Assembly: GCA_949745625.1 (NCBI GenBank)
Contig: CATJZR010000055.1
Span: forward strand, 1 to 5,319
Direction of reading: 5' to 3'
Length of the DNA stretch: 5,319 nucleotides
Origin: an uncultured Eubacteriales bacterium
GTDB lineage: Bacteria > Bacillota > Clostridia > Christensenellales > Borkfalkiaceae
Under the pieces are notes generated by a model, which searched no databases, had not been told where the DNA came from, and was given only the letters and a program-made list of their open reading frames with translations. Numbering within the stretch: position 1 is the stretch's first letter; each line of letters starts with the position of its first letter. The position numbers and the translations under genes are program-made. Positions 1-3,906 of this stretch are shown one piece after another.

Positions 1-1
1 G

Positions 2-844
2 AATCCCGCCGAGCTCAGACAGAGAACGCTTGCGCTTGCAGCTCTGTTCATTGCCTGCGGAATAGACCCTGAAAAGTGCGCGCTGTACGTTCAGTCAACC
101 GTGCCGGCGCATGCGGAGCTTTGCTGGGTGCTTAATACGTTCACTTACGTTGGCGAAATGAACAGAATGACCCAGTTCAAGGATAAGAGCGCGAAACACG
201 CCGATAATATAAATATGGGGCTTATGGACTATCCCGTGCTGATGGCTGCGGATATACTTTTGTATCAGGCGGCAGTTGTTCCCATAGGAAAGGACCAGAC
301 GCAGCATCTTGAAATTGCCCGCGATATAGCGCAGCGGTTCAACAACGCGTACTCTCCGACGTTTACCGTGCCCGAAGGGGTCTATCTCAAATCGGCGGCA
401 AATATAAGCGACCTTTTAAATCCCGACAAAAAAATGTCCAAATCAGCGGAAAACCCCAACGGCTCGATTTTTTTATCCGACGACAGGGATACCGTAATCC
501 GTAAATTCAAGCGTGCCGTTACAGACAGCGACGGGGAAGTAAGATACGACCCCGAAAAAAAGCCGGGCGTAAGTAACCTGCTTTCCATATATTCGGTATT
601 CTCTGATAAGAGCGTGGCGGACGCGGAAAAAGAGTTCTGCGGCAGGGGTTACGGCGAATTTAAGCTTGCCGTCGCGGAAACTGTTGCGGATAAGCTTGCA
701 CCGATACAGGCGGAGCAGGGAAGGCTTCTCGCCGACAGGGACTATCTCGACGGCGTATTAAAGTCGGGGGCGCAGCGCGCGGAATATACCGCGAAGAAAA
801 CTTTAAACAAGGTCTATAAAAAAATCGGCTTTTATCAGATATAG
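2..844 (+). CDS. trpS: Tryptophanyl-tRNA synthetase, C-terminal 280 codons (5' end outside window)
   Basis: This class Ic aminoacyl-tRNA synthetase charges tRNA-Trp with tryptophan, using ATP, in the cytoplasm. The frame is open from base 2 and reads NPAELRQRTLALAALFIACGI, so the N-terminus with the HIGH-type ATP motif lies upstream of the window. Visible family landmarks, in order, are ACGIDPEK, QSTVPAHAEL, MTQFKDKSAKHADN, DYPVLMAADILLYQ, the GKDQ/HLEIARDIAQRFN active-site stretch (GKDQ at 287-298), the KMSKS signature at 431-445, then FKRAVTDSD, GVSNLL and a C-terminal ending in VYKKIGFYQI. These match the E. coli-type TrpRS almost block for block and the stop falls at the usual place, so the visible part is intact. 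GTG 101 could be taken as a start, but conserved protein sequence continues upstream of it. An imperfect hairpin follows the stop, and the next gene starts 198 bases later, so trpS probably ends its own transcript. Confidence 0.97.
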   Translation, partial: NPAELRQRTLALAALFIACGIDPEKCALYVQSTVPAHAELCWVLNTFTYVGEMNRMTQFKDKSAKHADNINMGLMDYPVLMAADILLYQAAVVPIGKDQTQHLEIARDIAQRFNNAYSPTFTVPEGVYLKSAANISDLLNPDKKMSKSAENPNGSIFLSDDRDTVIRKFKRAVTDSDGEVRYDPEKKPGVSNLLSIYSVFSDKSVADAEKEFCGRGYGEFKLAVAETVADKLAPIQAEQGRLLADRDYLDGVLKSGAQRAEYTAKKTLNKVYKKIGFYQI

Positions 845-847
845 GGT

Positions 848-890
848 TCACGAAATTACCGCTCCGTTCTGCGCACGGCAATTTCCGTGA
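848..890 (+). terminator. Imperfect hairpin just after trpS, no T-tract
   Basis: Arms 848-861 and 876-890 pair: five base pairs at the base, a bulged C885, five more A/T pairs, one A-C mismatch (858/879), then three G/C pairs closing a 14-base loop. It begins 4 bases after the trpS stop, where a terminator or 3'-end stabilising hairpin would be expected. No run of T follows the 3' arm; the next bases are GC-rich. A standard intrinsic terminator is therefore not supported, and the hairpin could instead protect the mRNA 3' end or be chance. Confidence 0.35.
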
Positions 891-905
891 TTGCGGCGGC
901 TTTGC

Positions 906-935
906 CTGCAATATTAATGGTAAACAAATTATAAT
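906..935 (+). promoter_or_regulatory. Candidate sigma-A promoter for the DUF5685 gene cluster
   Basis: A perfect TATAAT -10 box lies at 930-935. The best -35 at reasonable spacing is CTGCAA at 906-911, with an 18-base spacer, matching only 3 of 6 consensus bases. No extended -10 TG is present. It sits in the only sizeable intergenic gap, after trpS, and would give a leader of roughly 100 bases before TTG 1043. I infer that it drives the following genes, which are closely spaced or overlapping. Confidence 0.4.
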
Positions 936-1030
936 GGCGGGCATTCGCACCGTCGAGGTGTTTGCGCGCAATTTGAGGCGTGCTGCGGAAAAGTGTATTT
1001 TCCTTGCACCGTAAATTATTAGAAAATATA

Positions 1031-1035
1031 AGAGG
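1031..1035 (+). promoter_or_regulatory. Ribosome binding site deciding TTG start of DUF5685 gene
   Basis: AGAGG lies 7 bases upstream of TTG 1043. No comparable purine-rich site precedes the GTG at 980. Together with the family-like N-terminus MFGYIQPD beginning at 1043, it fixes the start at the TTG. Confidence 0.6.
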
Positions 1036-1042
1036 TTTTATA

Positions 1043-1927
1043 TTGTTCGGATATATTCAACCCGACGCGCCGTATCTGTTTAAAAAGGACGAAACGCTTT
1101 ATAAGGCGCTTTACTGCGGACTTTGCAAAAGCATAGGGGCAGGCTGCGGTCAACGTGCTCGTTCGGCTTTGACCTTCGATATGGCGTTTATGTCGGCGTT
1201 AATTCACAACATAAGGCGTGAGGACGTAAACATAAAGCGTGCGCGCTGCGCACTGCATTTAATAAAGAAGCGTCCCATTGCCGCTGTTGACGAGGTGACC
1301 GTAATGCTGGGCTGTATTAACACGGCGCTGGCGTATTACAAGCTTTGCGACGATAAAGCGGACGGCGACAAGAAGGGTGTGTTCAGGCACCTGTATAAAA
1401 AGGGCTTGAAGCGCGCGGCGAAAAAACACGCGCCGGCGGTGGAAATAATCAGCAGGCAGATGCGTGCGCAAAGCGATTTGGAAAAGGCGGGTTGCGGCAT
1501 AATAGAAATGGCTGCCGAGCCCACGGCAGTTATGATGAGCGAGCTTTCGGCGTACGCGTTAGGCGAATATTCTACCGACGAAACCCGCGCTCTGTTTTAC
1601 GATATAGGTAAATGGGTATACTTAATAGACGCGCTCGACGATTACGACAAGGACGTAAAAAAGCGCCGCTATAACGTGCTGTACAACGCCTTCGGGGCGG
1701 ACTGCAAGGCGCGAGCGGTTGCTGACAACAGGGAAGAACTTACCTTTCTTTTCGACAGTCTGTTCGCGGATATGCGCGCGCGGATTGCCAAAATAAACTT
1801 CGCGTTCAACCGCGATTTGACGGATAATATAATATTGCGCGGCATACCCTTAAAGACGAGGGCGGTGCTTAACGCGCAGTGCAAAAACAAAAAAGACGGA
1901 GATAAATATGAACAAGAAAAATCTTGA
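1043..1927 (+). CDS. DUF5685-like protein of unknown function
   Basis: The 294-residue soluble protein has no assigned biochemical role. It opens with MFGYIQPDAPYLFKKDETLY and then LYCGLCKSIG (Cys25-x2-Cys28), which I recognise from memory as the N-terminal signature of the clostridial DUF5685 family. Two acidic stretches stand out: YYKLCDDKAD, with D103, D104 and D107, and IGKWVYLIDALDDYDKDVKKRRYN, with D196, D199, D200, D202 and D204. Their arrangement recalls the two Asp-rich Mg2+/diphosphate-binding motifs of all-helical isoprenoid synthases, especially the second motif of squalene/phytoene synthases. That resemblance is my inference. The start is TTG 1043, chosen from its upstream AGAGG and the N-terminal signature; the in-frame GTG at 980 would add 21 unlike residues. 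Its 3' end overlaps the next gene by 20 bases, which suggests translational coupling with the J-like protein. Confidence 0.85.
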   Translation: MFGYIQPDAPYLFKKDETLYKALYCGLCKSIGAGCGQRARSALTFDMAFMSALIHNIRREDVNIKRARCALHLIKKRPIAAVDEVTVMLGCINTALAYYKLCDDKADGDKKGVFRHLYKKGLKRAAKKHAPAVEIISRQMRAQSDLEKAGCGIIEMAAEPTAVMMSELSAYALGEYSTDETRALFYDIGKWVYLIDALDDYDKDVKKRRYNVLYNAFGADCKARAVADNREELTFLFDSLFADMRARIAKINFAFNRDLTDNIILRGIPLKTRAVLNAQCKNKKDGDKYEQEKS

Positions 1928-2519
1928 GCTTTTCGGGCTTTCGGAGAACGCTACAAAAGAGGAGCTGGATTCTGCTTACGAGGCTTTGAGGAACAAATAT
2001 CTCGAAGAGAGATTTATGGACGGAGACGTCGGCAATAACGCCGCGGAAATGCTCACCCGCATAGAGACGGCGTATAACGACCTCACGCGCGAGCTGTCCG
2101 AAAGCGCGACCGCTGCCGAGGACGGCGGTTCGTTCACGCGCGTTGAAGAGCTTATAAAAGACGGTAACCTAGCCGAGGCGCAGCGCGTCCTCGACGGCTT
2201 TAACGAGCGCGGAGGGAAATGGCATTATCTGCAAAGCGTGCTTTTCTACCGCAAAAATTGGGTAAGCGAAAGCAAAAAACAGCTTGAAATAGCCATTCAG
2301 CTCGAGCCGGAAAACGACAAATACAAGGAAGCTTACAGAAAGTTAAACGAGAAAATCAACTACGATTCGCAGCGTTCCTCTAACGAAAGCGTTTATCAGG
2401 GTCAGACCGTGAACGCAGGCGACGAAAACCAGATGGGCGGCAGCTTCTGCGCAAGCTGTATCGAATGTTGCTATCTCAATATGTGCATTAATTGCCTTTG
2501 TAACAGCTGCTGCCATTAA
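1908..2519 (+). CDS. J-domain-like protein lacking HPD, with helical repeat and Cys-rich tail
   Basis: The 203-residue protein has three parts. Residues 5-60 (LELFGLSENATKEELDSAYEALRNKY ... IETAYNDL) follow the helix pattern of a DnaJ J domain, but LEE at 32-34 replaces the HPD tripeptide needed to stimulate Hsp70 ATPase. Residues 77-150 form a charged, TPR-like helical segment with GNLAEAQRVLD, KWHYLQS, W118, KKQLEIAIQLEP and N136. After a polar linker, residues 176-203 begin MGG and carry nine cysteines (181, 184, 187, 188, 193, 196, 198, 201, 202). Cys-rich tails occur on clostridial J-domain proteins, as far as I recall; metal binding is plausible but unproven. GGAG at 1898-1901 sits 6 bases before ATG 1908, within the end of the DUF5685 gene. 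Without HPD, classical DnaK co-chaperone activity is unlikely. The two small genes downstream repeat parts two and three. Confidence 0.85.
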   Translation: MNKKNLELFGLSENATKEELDSAYEALRNKYLEERFMDGDVGNNAAEMLTRIETAYNDLTRELSESATAAEDGGSFTRVEELIKDGNLAEAQRVLDGFNERGGKWHYLQSVLFYRKNWVSESKKQLEIAIQLEPENDKYKEAYRKLNEKINYDSQRSSNESVYQGQTVNAGDENQMGGSFCASCIECCYLNMCINCLCNSCCH

Positions 2520-2542
2520 AATTGCTTTTTATATGCAGTTTT

Positions 2543-2546
2543 GGGG
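2543..2546 (+). promoter_or_regulatory. Ribosome binding site for the membrane protein
   Basis: GGGG lies 6 bases before ATG 2553. It favours this ATG over the in-frame TTG 2541, which is only four codons upstream and would place the purine run inside the gene. Confidence 0.45.
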
Positions 2547-2552
2547 ATATAT

Positions 2553-3110
2553 ATGGGTAAAAATAAATATTCGCGGTCGTTCGAAATCGCGCTTTCCGCT
2601 ATTTCGTGCGCCGTGTCGGTCGTTATGTTGCTCGTCGGGTTTTGGAGCGATATTCTGCTTGCCTCGGGTTACCTGTTTTCGACGGTTGCGCTTATGGTGC
2701 CGCTGTCAAAGCAATTTTACCGCGGCGGCGCGCTTGCATATCTCGGCACGGTAATTCTCGCAATAGTTATGGGCGCGGCGGCCAAATTTTGGGATTTGGT
2801 TCCCTTTATAATGTTTTTCGGGCTGCATCCGTTGTTAAACGCGTTGCAGTTAAAATTCAACGTCAACAAATGGCTTGCGCTCGCGGTGAAAACCGTTTGG
2901 TTCGACTTTACCCTTTGGGTTGCCTATATACTTATTTTCGGCGGAGTTTTGGGCGGTTCGCAGTCTGACAACGCCTTTTACGAATTTATAAACAGATATA
3001 TCTACTTATTCATTTTCGTGGGCGGAACGCTGATTTTCTTTCCCTACGACTATCTTATATTCAAAATGCAGGGTACAGTAAACAAGCTCGTTTACAGAAT
3101 AAAAAAGTAA
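2553..3110 (+). CDS. Multi-pass integral membrane protein of unknown function
   Basis: The 185-residue protein is mostly hydrophobic, with about five to six likely transmembrane helices near residues 12-31, 34-51, 60-77, 82-100, 109-133 and 149-170. The ends are basic (MGKNKYSR and LVYRIKK), with no cleavable signal peptide. The central VPFIMFFGLHPLLNALQLKF stretch, with a Pro-Leu in a helix-loop, resembles a family of small clostridial membrane proteins that look like ECF-transporter substrate-binding (S) components. That is recalled, not proved; no ligand can be named and no ECF ATPase or T component is visible here. ATG 2553 is preferred over TTG 2541 because of GGGG at 2543-2546. The gene lies 33 bases after the J-like gene and 2 bases before the first small Cys-tail gene, so it is probably co-transcribed and may anchor its neighbours' function at the membrane. 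Confidence 0.85.
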   Translation: MGKNKYSRSFEIALSAISCAVSVVMLLVGFWSDILLASGYLFSTVALMVPLSKQFYRGGALAYLGTVILAIVMGAAAKFWDLVPFIMFFGLHPLLNALQLKFNVNKWLALAVKTVWFDFTLWVAYILIFGGVLGGSQSDNAFYEFINRYIYLFIFVGGTLIFFPYDYLIFKMQGTVNKLVYRIKK

Positions 3111-3112
3111 CC

Positions 3113-3499
3113 ATGGAAGAAGACGTAAAGCAGGATACCTTAGAGTTTGCGGAAGAGTTGATAGAGCTTGGCTCGCTTGACAAGGCTCAGGCTGTTTTGG
3201 ACAACGTAAAGGAAAAGAGCGCGAAAAAGCGTTACCTTCAAAGCAGAATCTACAAGGGTAGATTTTGGTTTACCGAACAGCGCAAGCAGTTAAAGGAAGC
3301 GATAAAGGCAGAGCCCGATAACGAGCTGTATCAATCGGAATTAAAGGAGCTTGAAGATTTCGCAAAAACCGACGAATACAAAAGCACGGTTAAACGCAAG
3401 CAAATGGGCTTAGGCGAGGGCTGCGCGGAATTATGCGCCGAGTGCAGCTGTATGTGCTGTCTCCAAGGGCTTTGCGAGGGTATTTGCGAAGGGTGCTGA
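3113..3499 (+). CDS. Small helical protein with nine-cysteine tail (paralogue of J-like protein's C-terminal half)
   Basis: I do not recognise a named family for this 128-residue protein. Residues about 9-88 are a charged helical, TPR-like segment: EELIELGSLDKAQAVLD, KKRYLQSRIYKG, W-x2-EQRKQLKEAIKAEPDN and ELKELEDFAKTDEYK. It aligns without gaps to residues 79-139 of the upstream J-like protein, and about half its residues match the downstream small protein. The tail starts QMG at 97-99, then has cysteines at 104, 108, 111, 113, 115, 116, 121, 125 and 128, ending on Cys. There is no J domain, signal peptide or membrane helix. The spacing suits a zinc- or Fe-S-binding tail, or a disulfide-rich one, but no known motif is exact. 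ATG 3113 begins 2 bases after the membrane protein's stop with no clear Shine-Dalgarno, so translation probably depends on coupling to that gene. Confidence 0.82.
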   Translation: MEEDVKQDTLEFAEELIELGSLDKAQAVLDNVKEKSAKKRYLQSRIYKGRFWFTEQRKQLKEAIKAEPDNELYQSELKELEDFAKTDEYKSTVKRKQMGLGEGCAELCAECSCMCCLQGLCEGICEGC

Positions 3500-3516
3500 T
3501 TAAATAGGTTACGATA

Positions 3517-3906
3517 ATGGAAGAAAGAAAGCCGCTTGAAAAAGTTGAAGATTATATTGCGCAAGGCGATTTGTACTCGGCACAAAATCTTTTAAATATG
3601 ATTGATGAGGAAAGCGGAAAAAAGCAATATCTTCAAAGCAGGGTTTATAAGGAAAAGCGTTGGTATAACGAACAGCGAAAATCGCTTAAAGCGGCAGTCA
3701 GAGCCGAGCCTCAAAATAGAGAATATAAAAAGGAATTAACAGAGCTTTTAGAATTCAGTAAAACTTCCGAATATAAAAAACGGTACAGCGCCCCCCAATG
3801 GGTGAAACGACGAGATTTTGTTTCGATTGCTGTTTCGATTGTTATGGTTGTTAAAAAGTTATGTTACATAAAAACGAAATTTACGAAGGACTCGTTTCGG
3901 GCTTAG
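3517..3906 (+). CDS. Third copy of the helical module; C-terminal end probably frameshifted
   Basis: As read, this is a 129-residue protein. Residues 8-90 (EKVEDYIAQGDLYSAQNLL, KKQYLQSRVYKEKRW, EQRKSLKAAVRAEPQN, ELLEFSKTSEYKK) are clearly homologous to the preceding gene. After SAPQ at 91-94 the frame continues as WVKRRDFVSIAVSIVMVVKKLCYIKTKF, which has none of the expected tail and overlaps the methyltransferase gene by 46 bases. The expected Cys-rich tail sits in another frame at 3798-3854, so I think one base is missing around the C6-A2 run at 3791-3798, through mutation or sequence error. The repaired protein would end at the TAA at 3852-3854. A weak AGG at 3506-3508 precedes ATG 3517, which lies 17 bases after the previous stop. 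GC is about 35% over 3541-3780, far below the neighbouring methyltransferase. Function is unknown; the helical part is intact. Confidence 0.75.
   Translation: MEERKPLEKVEDYIAQGDLYSAQNLLNMIDEESGKKQYLQSRVYKEKRWYNEQRKSLKAAVRAEPQNREYKKELTELLEFSKTSEYKKRYSAPQWVKRRDFVSIAVSIVMVVKKLCYIKTKFTKDSFRA
3798..3854 (+). other. Out-of-frame Cys-rich tail belonging to the 3517 gene
   Basis: Read from 3798 this stretch gives MGETTRFCFDCCFDCYGC followed by TAA. It contains five cysteines in a compact C-x2-CC-x2-C-x2-C pattern and begins with MG, like the tails of the two sister proteins (QMGGSFC... and QMGLGEGC...). Adding one A to the AA at 3797-3798 would give SAPQMGETTRFC, restoring the shared Gln-Met-Gly exactly; adding one C to the C6 run would give SAPPMGETTRFC. 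The stop would lie 6 bases before the methyltransferase ATG, a normal operon spacing. Confidence 0.72.

Larger units (their letters stand above)
3113..3854 (+). repeat. Tandem gene duplication of the helical/Cys-tail module
   Basis: Two consecutive genes encode the same module. Residues from EFAEELI in the first and EKVEDYI in the second align with no gaps up to DEYK/SEYK, with about 42 of 79 positions identical by my hand count. Identical DNA survives in short blocks such as CTTCAAAGCA at 3236-3245 and 3631-3640; elsewhere the bases have diverged, so the duplication is not recent. A third, more distant copy is the C-terminal half of the J-like protein (about 2142-2516). Confidence 0.65.

Noticed and set aside
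660..971. 103-codon reverse-strand frame across the trpS end
   Set aside because: It lies mostly antisense to conserved TrpRS sequence, has no recognisable protein features and no ribosome binding support.
1004..1032. TTGCAC-17-TATAAG promoter right before the DUF5685 gene
   Set aside because: The spacing is ideal, but transcription would begin around 1039-1040, after the AGAGG site at 1031-1035, leaving a nearly leaderless message without its ribosome binding site. The 930-935 TATAAT is the better candidate.
980..1042. GTG 980 as start of the DUF5685 gene
   Set aside because: The 21 extra residues do not look like the family, there is no ribosome binding site before 980, and TTG 1043 has AGAGG at the right distance and opens with MFGYIQPD.
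2533..2968. Two + strand frames (2533-2754 and 2606-2968) overlapping the membrane protein
   Set aside because: Both are Arg/Cys-rich shadows of a clearly hydrophobic, membrane-type reading frame that has proper spacing to its neighbours.
3789..3798. Programmed -1 ribosomal frameshift producing the Cys tail
   Set aside because: The C run could slip, but the 0-frame codons GCC CCC CAA do not make a clean X XXY YYZ heptamer, and I saw no clear downstream pseudoknot or upstream Shine-Dalgarno stimulator. A lost base is simpler, though slippage is not excluded.
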